DNA of 64,000 bases from Fagopyrum homotropicum (Eukaryota > Streptophyta > Magnoliopsida > Caryophyllales > Polygonaceae). A program made the translations under genes and the position numbers. This document shows, piece after piece, positions 10,038 to 21,205 of the stretch (its first letter is position 1; each line of letters opens with the position of its first letter). The notes beneath the pieces are model-generated. The model was not told the DNA's origin and made no database searches. It saw nothing but the letters and a program-made list of their open reading frames with translations. The stretch covers positions 103,932,320-103,996,319 of the forward strand of contig BSWB01000003.1 of NCBI GenBank assembly GCA_033239125.1. Reading direction: 5' to 3'.

Positions 10038-11862
10038 TGTTACGCTAAGATTGTGTGTTGCACGCAATAAGCTTTAAATTTATACTCGTTATATTTCTCC
10101 TAACTCCTAGCGAACCCGCAGTGTACGGGACGTTTGTAGTAGGGGTAGTATTCCGAGGTCGAACACAAAGACTAAGGTGAGATTGATTCGATTTATGATT
10201 AAGTTTAGTGAAGATCTAGGTTAAGAAAAGAGAAAGAAATAAAGAAATGAAAACCTCAATGTTTTTGGTTGGTTTTTAGGTGATCAATCAAGGATCACAA
10301 ATCATGCAAAGTAAGCAATCAACTAAGTTAACGAATCAACACAAGCAAACAAGCTAAACACGAGATACGAATCAAAAGAGAAAGGCGGATTCTAGGGGTT
10401 GGAAATTCCGGTTATGGCATAGGACTCAAGCTATCTAATCATTACTTGGATTAACTATGATATGTTGGGAGTGAGTGTTTCTAGATTGGGATCAATCACC
10501 GGGTAGGTCTCATGGTCCACTAGTCCGTTCCTAAGGTCTTATCACCGGGTAGGTCTCAAAGAGCTTAAGAGATGGAATTCTTCACAAACCGGATTGTCAC
10601 CTAGGGATCTAACCTATCCTCACCGGGTAAGTCTCGGAAGGGTTAGTCCTAAACAACTATCCTAGCACACTTAATCCAATGGCGGCTTATGAGGCTCACC
10701 ACTACCTAGGGTTTGTCATCTTTGAAATCTAAGAGTAAGAATCACCGGGTAGGTCTCTTCTAACACTTAGTTGCTAACACTAGGTCACCCTAGGATAGAT
10801 TTAACTCAACAAACACTAGGATTTCAACATTTTAACAATCTAGTACTTAGATCCATTGAACCAGGGAAATCACGGGTTGTTCTACCACTTCCACGGCCGT
10901 GGAAGGGCAAGAACAAACCGTGGACTCCAACAGAGGCTTCGTTCAAGTAAACAAGTCATCCAAAGGTAATTCTAAGTTCATCCTATCATAGTCTTAGCCA
11001 TAACCATCCTTTCCTTACCCTAGAATCGCATCTATTTAGCCTACAACATGCATCATAACAATCGAAATCATCAAGCATAAAATCATGGCTTCCATTTGCA
11101 AGATAATGAAAAGAAAGAGATGAACAAGTGAAGCAAACAAAACCAAGCTGAAATTAAGATTAGAAAGACTCACAACCCTTCCAAAAGAAGGTTTAATCGA
11201 TTCTTACAACCCTAGAAAACGATTCCGAAATTCTTCACTACAAAGCCTATCAAGTGCTAGCAATGGTGTGTTCTTCTCTTCTTCTCCAATGGAGCTCTTC
11301 TCCTCCTTCAATGGTGTCTCCCTCCTTAGAGAATCTTCTTGTTGAGAGTGTTTTTTTATTGGATGATAGAGGATAATGGATGGCTGCTCCAAGATGCCTT
11401 CTCTCAGCCTTGCAGGACCACTTTTATACTACAACCTTGCTAGAGTAAGCCATGAGATCGTGGCACAGCTGTCATAACCGTCTCGCAAAAACCACGGTTG
11501 GTTCCACGGCCGTGGACCTTCAGTGACCGTGGTTTGGTGCTTTAGCTTTGCCTTGGATCATTAAGCTTCGATTTGGTGCATGACTTGTGTTGGCAAGGTT
11601 CCATGAGTCTCCCTTAGCCTCTAGCTTGCATCCTAATGAGTCCGAGGGTGTGTCAACTAGATGAACGATCCTCGGACGTATCGATTAAGCTCCTAAATCT
11701 CCCAAAATACCTACAAAGCAATGCAAAAGTCCGTGTAGATGTCTATCTCGACAAAATGCGTGAATTGAGTGCAAACGTCATGAACTAGGCTAAACCATAC
11801 ATGAATGAGTGAGAAATCTATCTAAATGACTACCTAAACCTAAGTCATAAATCGTGTTATCA
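10038..11862 (-). repeat. Element B 3' LTR
   Basis: 1825 bp, starting TGTTACGCTAAG and ending GTGTTATCA. It contains a repeated ATCACCGGGTAGGTCTC phrase (near 10495, 10541, 10742; a variant near 10620), a perfect 18-bp palindrome at 10888-10905, and a second CCACGGCCGTGG near 11499. It has about 22 bp (near 11280-11302) that the other LTR lacks. Confidence 0.96.
10888..10905. repeat. 18-bp perfect palindrome in element B LTR
   Basis: CTTCCACGGCCGTGGAAG equals its own reverse complement. The copy in the other LTR (near 20251) has one change (GTGAAAG). The core CCACGGCCGTGG recurs at about 11499, 16589 and 20840, and as CACGGCCGTGG in element E near 56318. Confidence 0.9.
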
Positions 11863-11868
11863 AAAATA

Positions 11869-11902
11869 CCCCATACTTAAGGTTTGCTCGTCCCCGAGCA
11901 AA
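11869..11902 (-). promoter_or_regulatory. Element B polypurine tract with upstream hairpin
   Basis: Sense-strand AAGTATGGGG (11878-11869) sits six bases from the 3' LTR. Four bases upstream is a perfect hairpin with 8-bp arms (11883-11890 and 11895-11902) around a GGGA loop on the sense strand. Confidence 0.8.
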
Positions 11903-13082
11903 TTCCCAACTATAGACTAAGAGATGACATGATTTATGTATGCAGAAAAATGGCAAAATCTTTTTGGGATTGTGCTTCTAATATTGGATCACCTTCATAG
12001 TCATGTTTCATGGCAATGGACAAGCAATCATGTATCAAATAAATGAAGGCACGGAAAGACAATTGTACTTAATTCGAAAGCATGCATGAAATGTAAAAAT
12101 GAAGAAGTCAAGATGATTAAGAGCATATCCAATCTAGATTACTAAGTCTTACACACATGCAAATAGGTCATAAGGGCTTGCGAGATAAAAGGCCAAGAAA
12201 CGTTATGATTAGGTGGGGATTTTTCTAGGCTATGTGATGCTAATCCGGGAATGGAACTAACTCCACAATTTTGTCCTTGATCAACTTCCCACAAGTGTAT
12301 ATTTTCTCCATTTCTTTCTTTCTTTTTTTCTTTCATTTATTTTTGAAACGATGGCATTGGTGTACAAAAGCCGAAACCTTGGTGATTAGCCGTCCTCGGG
12401 CTTTTTCTATTTTTTCGAGGTGCATCCACACCGGGCACACATACCAAAGCTCATTAGGACTATTGGTTTATTTGACTTTGGCAAGGCACAAACACCCGAT
12501 TATGTGAATGGTGCCGAGTTACTTGTCTTTTAAACCAACGTCCCCAAACCTATATTTTTGTCTACACTTTCACAACAATTTCAGCATTTTATTCATCACA
12601 TTCTTTCATCAAAATCTTCACCCCACACTTGCTTTTCACACACATCAACACACTAACATGCTCCTATTCCCGGATGGGTCAAAAGAGGTCAAATTTATAT
12701 CAATTGAGGTGCTCAAACATCATGATCAAGATGAGAAGTAGAGAAAGATGAATTGCCTCATTCATTCCTAGATGATGTGCAAGAACTAACATGTAATTTC
12801 AACTTTCAATACTCAATCCAATTAAGGCAAACATCATGATCACAAATCATTCATGGGATTCAAGATAAATACTTCAAGTCCACATATGCATTCATCAATT
12901 TAACACATAAGGCCATCCATAGCCAATCCACATGACAAGAATCATCATTAGGGTCATATCCAAGCCTAGAAAGCACCAAAAAAAATTTTAAATTTTCTGA
13001 TTTTTTTTTTCGAAATGAGTATATACAATGCAAGATATGTGACAATATTAAACTATCCTAGATGCTAATCATGCAAACCCCA
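11903..13082. other. Element B 3' noncoding region
   Basis: No coding domain recognised and no env-like ORF. It includes a block at 12472-12523 (core CCGATTATGTGAATGGTGCC) that is nearly identical in element E at 57994-58044 although surrounding bases differ, which suggests a constrained noncoding signal. Confidence 0.6.
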
Positions 13083-13115
13083 CCCCATACTTAGAAACAC
13101 ATTGTCCCCAATGTG
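13083..13115 (-). promoter_or_regulatory. Internal polypurine/hairpin module of element B
   Basis: Sense-strand AAGTATGGGGTGGGG covers 13092-13078, with the conserved AAGTATGGGG at 13092-13083. Five bases upstream is a perfect hairpin, 7-bp arms 13098-13104 and 13109-13115, loop GGGA on the sense strand. It duplicates the arrangement next to the LTR, 1214 bp away. Confidence 0.72.
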
Positions 13116-13518
13116 TAAATGAAGTAAAGAAGAGTGAAAGAAGGTTCTCACAATGTAAAAATGGTTTGCTATGGTATTTGGGATTTCTCAAGTGGATTTA
13201 TGGTGGATGATCCTATCAACAATGGTAGAGAGCTCTAAGTGTTCATCAAGGCATCGGGACCCGCGCTAGGCACCGCTAGCCGTCCAAATCCGCGTCCGCT
13301 CCACCCATAATTGATGAGGGGTTCATCGTCATCATTCACATGTCATGCAAGGCTTCCAATGCTACCAATATTCTAGCACACACAAAGCACACCAAACACA
13401 CAAAAACAGAAAAAATCAAAAACGAAAACAAAAACGAAAAAGGGAAAACGTTACCAATGGGTTGCCTCCCATCAAGCGCTTCTTTAAGGTCATTAGCTTG
13501 ACCAAACTCGGGGGCGTC

Positions 13519-15471
13519 TCATTCTAGGTGAAGTGGGGCAATCATGTCCACCGGAGCTCCCGGGATATACTTCTTCAACCGGTGCCCGTTCACCTTGAAA
13601 TCTCCACAATGCTCCCCTCCTATCTCAATAGCTCCATGGGGAAAGATCTTTTTCACCACATATGGCCCGGTCCATCTTGATTTTAGCTTTCCGGGGAAGA
13701 GCCGCAGCCTTGAGTTGAAAAGAAGGACAAGGTCGCCTTCTGTCAACTCCTTCGGAATGAGGCGCTTGTCATGCCACTGTTTGGTTCTTTCCTTGTAGAT
13801 CCGGGCATTCTCATAAGCATCCAAACGGATCTCCTCAAGAGCGTTCATATCAAGCAACCTCTTCTCTCCGGCCTCCTTGAGGTCAAAATTTAGCCACTTA
13901 ATGGCCCAATAAGCTCTATGCTCCATCTCTACCGAAAGGTGACAAGACTTGCCATAGACTAACTTGTAGGGAGTGGTGCCAATTGGTGTCTTGAAAGTGG
14001 TTCTATATGCCCACAAGGCATCATCGAGCTTCATAGCCCAATCTTTTCTCGTTCTAGAGACCGTCTTCTCAAGAATTCCTTTGATCTCCCGGTTGGAGAT
14101 CTCCACTTGGCCACTAGTTTGGGGATGGTAAGGTGTTGCCACCTTATGAGTCACCCCATACTTAGCCAAAAGTGCCCCAAAATTCCTATTAGTGAAGTGC
14201 TTCCCCCCATCACTTATGATCACCCTTGGCGTTCTAAACCTAGGGAAGATCACTCGGTTGAAGAACCGCACCACCACCTTGGCATCATTTGTGGGAGAGG
14301 CGATTGCCTCCACCCATCTCGAAACATAATCAACCGCCAATAGGATGTAGAGGTTGCCACATGAAGAAGGGAATGGTCCCATGAAGTCCACACCCCACAC
14401 ATCAAATATCTCCACTTCTTGTATGTTGTTCAAGGGCATCTCATTCCTCCTTGAGATGTTGCCCGTCCTTTGGCAAGCATCACAAGCTACCACAAAGCTT
14501 TGCACATCCTTGAACAAACTTGGCCAAAAGAAGCCCGATTGCAACACCTTCGCGCATGTCTTGTGGGAGCTAGCATGCCCTCCACATGGCAAGGAATGAC
14601 AATGGCGGATCACACTCTCCACCTCATCCTCCGGTATGCACCTTCTAAACATTCCATCTGGCCCTCTCTTGAACAAAAGAGGCTCACTCCAATAGTATTG
14701 TCTCACATCTTTGAAGAATTTCTTCCTTTGGGCATATGTCAATCCGGGAGGCACTTCCTCACACACAAGATAGTTCACAATGTCGGCATACCATGGCTCA
14801 CTTCCTCTAGACACTTGGAACAAGCACTCCTCCACCATTTGCAATTGCTCATCCCGGAATGAGTCATCAATCGGGATGTCATCTCTCTCAAGCTCCAATG
14901 GTGGGAGTCTACTAAGGTGATCCGCCATAGAGTTCTCGGACCCCTTCTTGTCCCGGATTTCCAAATCAAACTCTTGAAGAAGAAGGATCCACCGAATCAA
15001 CCTAGGCTTGACATCCTTCTTGGTAAGTAGATAACGGATCGCAGCATGATCCGTATACACAATGACCTTCGCTCCAACAAGATATGAGTAGAACTTCTCA
15101 AATGCATACACAACCGCTAGCAACTCCTTCTCGGTGGTAGCATAATTAAGTTGGGCATCATCTAGCGTCTTGCTAGCATAAGAAATGGCATGTGTGCGCC
15201 CATCTTTCCTTTGCCCCAAAACAGCCCCAATGGCTACATCACTTGCATCACACATGATCTCAAACGGTAAACTCCAATCCGGAGGTTGCATGATGGGTGC
15301 GGAGATCAAAGCGTTCTTCAACCTACAAAAAGCCTCAAGGCAATCCTTGGAGAAAACAAACTCAACGTCCTTCATTAGTAGGTTAGTAAGAGGCTTAGAA
15401 ATTTTAGAGAAGTCTTTAATAAACCTCCGGTAAAAACCGGCATGCCCTAAGAAACTCCTTACCCCTTTCAC
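13519..15471 (-). pseudogene. Element B RT C-terminus, RNase H and integrase
   Basis: 650 codons open after a frameshift at 15468-15471. It begins VKGVRSFLGHAGFYRRFIKD (the RT connection), then RNase H (FEIMCDASDVAIGAVLGQR, TTEKELLAVVYAFEKFYSYL, VYTDHAAIRYLL, GSENSMADHLSRL). Next come the integrase zinc domain (HCHSLPCGGH, CDACQRTGN) and core with an intact D-D-E: WGVDFMGPFP, VIISDGGKHF, GQVEISNREI. The tail is GKLKSRWTGPYVVKKIFPHG...VNGHRLKKYI. The domain would integrate cDNA if expressed. It is called a pseudogene only because it is out of frame with upstream RT; there is no ATG at its start. Confidence 0.9.
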
Positions 15472-16853
15472 CTAGGTGGTGGCAACTTCTCTATCGTTTC
15501 AATCTTGGCCCTATCAACCTCAATGCCACGGTTGGACACCAAGTGTCCCAACACAATACCTTCACTTACCATGAAGTGGCATTTTTCCCAATTTAAGACA
15601 AGATTTGTCTCCTCACATCTTTTCAATACTAATGACAAGTTAGCTAAGTAATTATCAAAGGAAGATCCATAAACAGAGAAATCATCCATAAACACTTCCA
15701 TGATATTCTCAATGTATTCCGAAAAGATAGCCATCATACACCTTTGGAAGGTGGCGGGTGCATTACACAACCCAAATGGCATTCTCCTATATGCAAAAGT
15801 TCCCCATGGACATGTAAATGTGGTTTTCTCTTGGTCATCGGGGTGGATAGGGATTTGTAAGAATCCACTATAGCCATCTAGGTAGCAAAAGTGAGAATGT
15901 TGAGCTAACCTTTCTAGCATTTGGTCAATGAAGGGAAGTGGGAAGTGATCTTTCCTAGAGGCCATGTTTAACTTCCTATAGTCAATGCACATCCTCCATC
16001 CCGTAACCGTCCTAGTTGGGATCTGTTCATTGTTCTCATTAGTCACTACGGTCATCCCACCCTTCTTAGGAACTACATGAACGGGACTAACCCACTTACT
16101 ATCCGAGATAGGGTAGATGATTCCCGCATCTAGCAACTTAATGATCTCTTTCTTGACTACCTCTTTCATTATAGGATTCAATCTTCTTTGATGTTCAATA
16201 GAGGGTTTATAGTTATCTTCCATCAATATCTTATGCATGCACAAAGAGGGTTTAATGCCAACTAAATCATCAATAGTATAGCCAATGGCTTTCCTATGCA
16301 ATCTTAGCTCATGCAACAACTTAGCAAGTTCATCATCATTCAAACATGCATTCACAATCACCGGATATGTAGAATTATCATCAAGAAAAGCATACTTTAA
16401 ATGAGAGGGAAGGGGCTTGAGTTCAAGTTTAGGAGGACCTTTATCGAGTGGAGACGATCCAAATAACGTAGGTTGAGATGAGTCCAAAGCAAATGAAGAC
16501 CCTTCAAGGCTCCTTGAAGCTTGATCATCAACTAGGATTGCTTCTGGGGAAACCACGGTTTGATCCACGGATCTTGGCACGTCCACGGCCGTGGAAGTTG
16601 CCAAGCTTGCTCGTTGGAGCTTTCCATAGAGTTCTACGGCCGTGGAACACACTCCACGCCCGTGGTTCCTACAGGTGCTCAACATGCTTTTGTGCACCTC
16701 AAATTCAGCTCTTGTCTCCTTTTCTAGTGCTTCTAAGGCCTTGATTTCTTCATTGCAAGCCTCCTCAACACCTTCCTCCATCAAGCTTAAACTAAGAACT
16801 TTCTCCAAGGGGTCCTTGATCAAGATCGAGCTCACAACTTCTCTAGACTCTTC
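15468..16853 (-). pseudogene. Element B protease-RT linker and reverse transcriptase
   Basis: Lies in the same frame as gag-protease, separated only by TAA at 16856-16854. It has an acidic linker of about 150 residues, KYAFLDDNSTYPVIVNACL, then RT: CMHKILMEDNYKPSIEHQRR, YPISDSKWVSPVHVVPKKGG, WRMCIDYRKLNMASRKDHFP, YSGFLQIPIHPDDQEKTTF, RRMPFGLCNAPATFQRCMMA and the intact catalytic box VFMDDFSVYG. The frame ends KLPPPR-TGA at 15470-15468, where the next domain continues in another frame; a small deletion in the junction explains it. Confidence 0.9.
16555..16680. repeat. CCACGGCCGTGG words inside the B polyprotein linker
   Basis: Within the coding linker between protease and RT are ACCACGGTTT, TCCACGGATC, GTCCACGGCCGTGGAAG, TTCTACGGCCGTGGAAC and TCCACGCCCGTGGTT. 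They are read as different peptides (STAVD, STAVE, NHGRG, VDQTVV), so the shared feature is the DNA word and not the protein. The same word is in the LTRs of B. Confidence 0.8.
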
Positions 16854-19259
16854 TTACTCGACTATGTTGAACACATCCTCATCAAGGGTTGGCCCTTTCA
16901 TCATTGTGGACAGCTTGAACTTGATATTCTCTTCTCCAATGTTGAAGGAGAGAATCCCATTCTTACAATCCACCAAGCATCCAGAAGTGGCTAGGAAAGG
17001 TCTCCCTAAGATGATGGGAACCGGATAGTCCGCCGGAATGTCTAAGACAACAAAATCAATCGGCACATAGAACTTTCCTAGTTGCACCGGAATGTCTTCT
17101 AAGATCCCAACCGGATGAGTAATAGAGCGGTCCGCCATGTAAAGGGTCATCTTGACCGGTTTAGGCTCTCCTAGCCCAACCTTGTTGCAAAGTGCAAGCG
17201 GTATGATGCTCACACTTGCCCCAAGATCACAAAGGGCTTCATACTTCACTTCTCCCACTCCGATTGGTACACAAAAAGATCCTGGATCTCTTAGCTTAGG
17301 AGGCATCTCCTCCTTCATTGTTTGGATCAATTCCGAGGATCTCTTCATCATTCTTACTTCCCCATACTCTTCCAACTTCCTTTTGTTAGAGAGTATTTCC
17401 TTCAAGAACTTGCCATATGCCGGCATACCTAAAATAGCATCCATGAACGGAATGCTAATATGCAATTTAGACATAAGTTCAAGGAATTTACCAAAGTGTT
17501 TGTCCAAACGAGCCCTTGCTCGTGATTGAGGGAACGGTAGTGGTGGCTTGTATGGAGACGGTGCCACATATGTTGGCTCAACATCCTTGCTCTTGCCTCC
17601 ATCTTCTTGCAATATCTCTTCCTCTACCACTACTTGCTTTCCCTTGGCATTCTCCTTGGGCAAAGGATCCTTCATACTCAACCCACTCCTCGTTGTAATG
17701 GCCAACACTTGGCCTCTTGGGTTGTCTTCGGATCTTCCGGGAAGCTTTCCCGGATCTCTATGAGCTTCACCTGCCTTTTGGAACACTTGTGCTTCTAACA
17801 CCTTTTGAGCCTTAGAAATGGAAGTCACCGTGCTCTCAAGACCACTCAACCTTCCAAGCAATTGCTCAAACATCATCTCGGTTCTATCCTTTGGAGGTTG
17901 AGTAAATCCGGGTGGAGGTTCTTGTGAAGCCTTGGGTGGTGGAGCTGCGCTTGTGGAAACGGGAGGGTTCAAGGCTCCATCCGGGTTAGAATAGGAAAAC
18001 CCGGGATGGTTATGGTTGGGCCGGTAATTGTTGAATTGCCGGTTGTTGTTGAAGTTCCTTGGGCCTTGATAGTTGTTGTAATTGCCCCTTCCCATGTAGT
18101 TCACATCTTCCTCTTTGGAAGACAAATTTGCTTGCACTTGCACTTGAGGGGTTGCTTGGTTCTTCAAAGTTGTAGCACACAACTCCCTCAAAGACTTTAG
18201 CTCGTTGTTGATGGCATCAAGCTTGAAGTTGCTCATGGTAACTTCACTCACCTCATATGCTCCCGCCTTTCTCCCTTCACTCTTCCTATGGGAGTACTTC
18301 TCAATCACTAAAGCTTGTTTCTCTACAAACTCCCAAGCTTCATCTACATGCTTTTCCATGAAAGTCCCACCGGAAAGAGATTGGAGCTTGAATTGGCTAT
18401 CTTCATCAAGTCCTTTGAAGTAGATCTCCAATAGCTCAATTTTCGGTATACCAAGGTGTGGACAATCTAGGAGAAGGTCTTTGAACCTTTCCGAAGACTT
18501 GAATAAACTCTCTCTATCCTTCATCACGAAGGCATTAATCTTCCCTCTTAGCTCGGTAATCTTGGAAGGTGGGAAGAACTTAGTCAAAAACTCGGTTGTC
18601 ATCTCCTCCCAAGTACTCACTCGCCCTTGTGGAATAGATTGATACCAAGCCAAGGCTTTATCCTTAAGAGAGAAGGAAAAAGCCCTAAGCTTATGGTTGT
18701 TGCTCTCCAATCTAGGCGGTCTAAGAGTCTCCATCAAGATCTCATAATTCATTAAGTGTTGATGAGGAGACTCTCCTTCCATCCCTCTAAATTGGTTATG
18801 CCGGATCATTTGTAGAACTTGAGGGCGGAGTTCATAATCATGGGTTGCGGGATATCCTAAGTTCACACCCGGACGGTGTGCTCTTTGTGCCGGATCCATA
18901 CGTTGCCCTAACATTTGTGGCTCTTCAATAGCAAGGGGCACAACTTGAATATTAACCGTCGCCGGCTGCGGTTGTGGTGGAGGTGGAGGTTGTTGACGAT
19001 TAAGCTCAACTTGGACAAGTGCTTGCCTAATCTCTTCAATCTCCCTCCTAGTCGCCTCTTGCCTCTCATTGGCAAGTCTCCTTTCATTCTCCAAAGCTTC
19101 ATCCCTTATCCTAATTTGCTCTAAAGCCTCATCCAACTCAGCTTGGAGATCTCTTCCGGCCATCTCTTTTCCCTTTTTAATGCTTTTGGATCTAGATCTA
19201 AGGGTTTTCTCCGGTTCGGGATCGAATGGAGCTAAATCCTTGCCACGAGATCTTCGCAT
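16854..19259 (-). CDS. Element B Gag-protease polyprotein
   Basis: 801 codons from the likely start (MRRSRGKDLAPFDPEPE, the usual Athila Gag opening; an upstream in-frame ATG at 19325 adds an unlikely hydrophobic leader). A coiled-coil rich in charged residues (LDEALEQIRIRDEALENERR) follows, then the retrotransposon Gag capsid domain (RAFSFSLKDKALAWYQSIPQ, TEFLTKFFPPSKITELRGKI). After an Asn/Pro-rich linker come PPLPFPQSRARARLDKHFGK and a retropepsin-like protease with DLGASVSIIPLALC and ILGRPFLATSG. No CCHC knuckle is visible. It stops at TAA 16856-16854, in frame with RT. In the virus-like cycle Gag packages the RNA and the protease matures the polyprotein. Confidence 0.92.
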   Translation of the reverse strand: MRRSRGKDLAPFDPEPEKTLRSRSKSIKKGKEMAGRDLQAELDEALEQIRIRDEALENERRLANERQEATRREIEEIRQALVQVELNRQQPPPPPQPQPATVNIQVVPLAIEEPQMLGQRMDPAQRAHRPGVNLGYPATHDYELRPQVLQMIRHNQFRGMEGESPHQHLMNYEILMETLRPPRLESNNHKLRAFSFSLKDKALAWYQSIPQGRVSTWEEMTTEFLTKFFPPSKITELRGKINAFVMKDRESLFKSSERFKDLLLDCPHLGIPKIELLEIYFKGLDEDSQFKLQSLSGGTFMEKHVDEAWEFVEKQALVIEKYSHRKSEGRKAGAYEVSEVTMSNFKLDAINNELKSLRELCATTLKNQATPQVQVQANLSSKEEDVNYMGRGNYNNYQGPRNFNNNRQFNNYRPNHNHPGFSYSNPDGALNPPVSTSAAPPPKASQEPPPGFTQPPKDRTEMMFEQLLGRLSGLESTVTSISKAQKVLEAQVFQKAGEAHRDPGKLPGRSEDNPRGQVLAITTRSGLSMKDPLPKENAKGKQVVVEEEILQEDGGKSKDVEPTYVAPSPYKPPLPFPQSRARARLDKHFGKFLELMSKLHISIPFMDAILGMPAYGKFLKEILSNKRKLEEYGEVRMMKRSSELIQTMKEEMPPKLRDPGSFCVPIGVGEVKYEALCDLGASVSIIPLALCNKVGLGEPKPVKMTLYMADRSITHPVGILEDIPVQLGKFYVPIDFVVLDIPADYPVPIILGRPFLATSGCLVDCKNGILSFNIGEENIKFKLSTMMKGPTLDEDVFNIVE

Positions 19260-19374
19260 ACACCTAAAGAGTGAGAGATGTCCTGAAAAGCAAAGACACA
19301 CACCAAAAGAGATCAAAAGCAACAAGAAAGACCTACACTATAGACAATCACAAATAGACTCAATCTAGACCTAG

Positions 19375-19392
19375 TCCCCGGCAACGGCGCCA
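19375..19392 (-). promoter_or_regulatory. Element B primer binding site (tRNA-Asp)
   Basis: Sense-strand TGGCGCCGTTGCCGGGGA lies six bases inside the 5' LTR. It is the usual Athila/Tat primer site, complementary to the 3' end of plant tRNA-Asp. Confidence 0.92.
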
Positions 19393-19398
19393 AAAACT

Positions 19399-21200
19399 TG
19401 TTACACTAAGATTGTGTGTTGCACGCAATAAGCTTTAAATTTATACTCGTTATATTTCTCCTAACTCCTAGCGAACCCGCAGTGTACGGGACGTTTGTAG
19501 TAGGGGTAGTATTCCGAGGTCGAACACAAAGACTAAGGTGAGATTGATTCGATTTATGATTAAGTTTAGTGAAGATCTAGGTTAAGAAAAGAGAAAGAAA
19601 TAAAGAAATGAAAACCTCAATGTTTTTGGTTGGTTTTTAGGTGATCAATCAAGGATCACAAATCATGCAAAGTAAGCAATCAACTAAGTTAACGAATCAA
19701 CACAAGCAAACAAGCTAAACACGAGATACGAATCAAAAGAGAAAGGCGGATTCTAGGGGTTGGAAATTCCGGTTATGGCATAGAACTCAAGCTATCTAAT
19801 CATTACTTGGATTAACTATGATATGTTGGGAGTGAGTGTTTCTAGATTGGGATCAATCACCGGGTAGGTCTCATGGTCCACTAGTCCGTTCCTAAGGTCT
19901 TATCACCGGGTAGGTCTCAAAGAGCTTAAAAGATGGAATTCTTCACAAACCGGATTGTCACCTAGGGATCTAACCTATCCTCACCGGGTAAGTCTCGGAA
20001 GGGTTAGTCCTAAACAACTATCCTAGCACTTTTAATCCAATGGCGGCTTATGAGGCTCACCACTACCTAGGGTTTGTCATCTTTGAAATCTAAGAGTAAG
20101 AATCACCGGGTAGGTCTCTTCTAACACTTAGTTGCTAACACTAGGTCACCCTAGGATAGATTTAACTCAACAAACACTAGGATTTCAACATTTTAACAAT
20201 CTAGTACTTAGATCCATTGAACCAGGGAAATCATGGGTTGTTCTACCACTTCCACGGCCGTGAAAGGGCAAGAACAAACCGTGGACTCCAACAGAGGCTT
20301 CGTTCAAGTAAACAAGTCATCCAAAGGTAATTCTAAGTTCATCCTATCATAGTCTTAGCCATAACCATCCTTTCCTTACCCTAGAATCGCATCTATTTAG
20401 CCTACAACATGCATCATAACAATCGAAATCATCAAGCATAAAATCATGGCTTCCATTTGCAAGATAATGAAAAGAAAGAGATGAACAAGTGAAGTAAACA
20501 AAACCAAGCTGAAATTAAGATTAGAAAGACTCACAACCATTCCAAAAGAAGGTTTAATCGATTCTTACAACCCTAGAAAACGATTCCGAAATTCTTCACT
20601 ACAAAGCCTATCAAGTGCTAGCAATGGTGTGTTCTTCTCTTCCTTCAATGGTGTCTCCCTCCTTAGAGAATCTTCTTGTTGAGAGTGTTTTTTGATTGGA
20701 TGATAGAGGATAATGGATGGCTGCTCCAAGATGCCTTCTCTCAGCCTTGCAGGACCACTTTTATACTACAACCTTGCTAGAGTGAGCCATGAGATCGTGG
20801 CACAGCTGTCACAACCGTCTGGAAAAAACCACGGTTGGTTCCACGGCCGTGGACCTTCAGTGACCATGGTTTGGTGCTTCAGCTTTGCCTTGGATCATTA
20901 AGCTTCAATTTGGTGCATGGCTTGTGATGGCAAGGTTCCATGAGTCACCCTTAGCCTCTAGCTTGCATCCTAATGAGTCCGAGGGTGTGTCAACTTGATG
21001 AACGATCCTCGGACGTATCGATTAAGCTCTTAAATCTCCCAAAATACCTACAAAGCAATGCAAAAGTCCGTGTAGACGTCTATCTCGACAAAATGCGTGA
21101 ATTGAGTGCAAACGTCGTGAACTAGTGCTAAACCATACATGAATGAGTGAGAAATCTATCTAAATGACTACCTAAACCTAAGTCATAAATTGTGTTATCA
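19399..21200 (-). repeat. Element B 5' LTR
   Basis: 1802 bp, TGTTACACTAAG...GTGTTATCA, followed by the duplication CATAG (21201-21205). It drives transcription leftwards. It is nearly identical to 10038-11862. Confidence 0.96.
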
Positions 21201-21205
21201 CATAG

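Larger units (their letters stand above)
10038..21200 (-). mobile_element. Athila-type Ty3/gypsy element B, nested in A
   Basis: Complete insertion of 11.2 kb with TG...CA LTRs (10038-11862 and 19399-21200) and a perfect 5-bp duplication, CATAG, at 10033-10037 and 21201-21205. The internal order on the minus strand is PBS for tRNA-Asp, gag-protease, RT-RNase H-integrase, about 1.6 kb of noncoding DNA with two polypurine modules, 3' LTR. Catalytic motifs of protease, RT and integrase are all kept. The polyprotein is interrupted by one in-frame TAA and one frameshift. By eye the LTRs differ at about 25 positions plus a 22-23-bp indel over about 1.8 kb, so the insertion is young. Confidence 0.97.
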
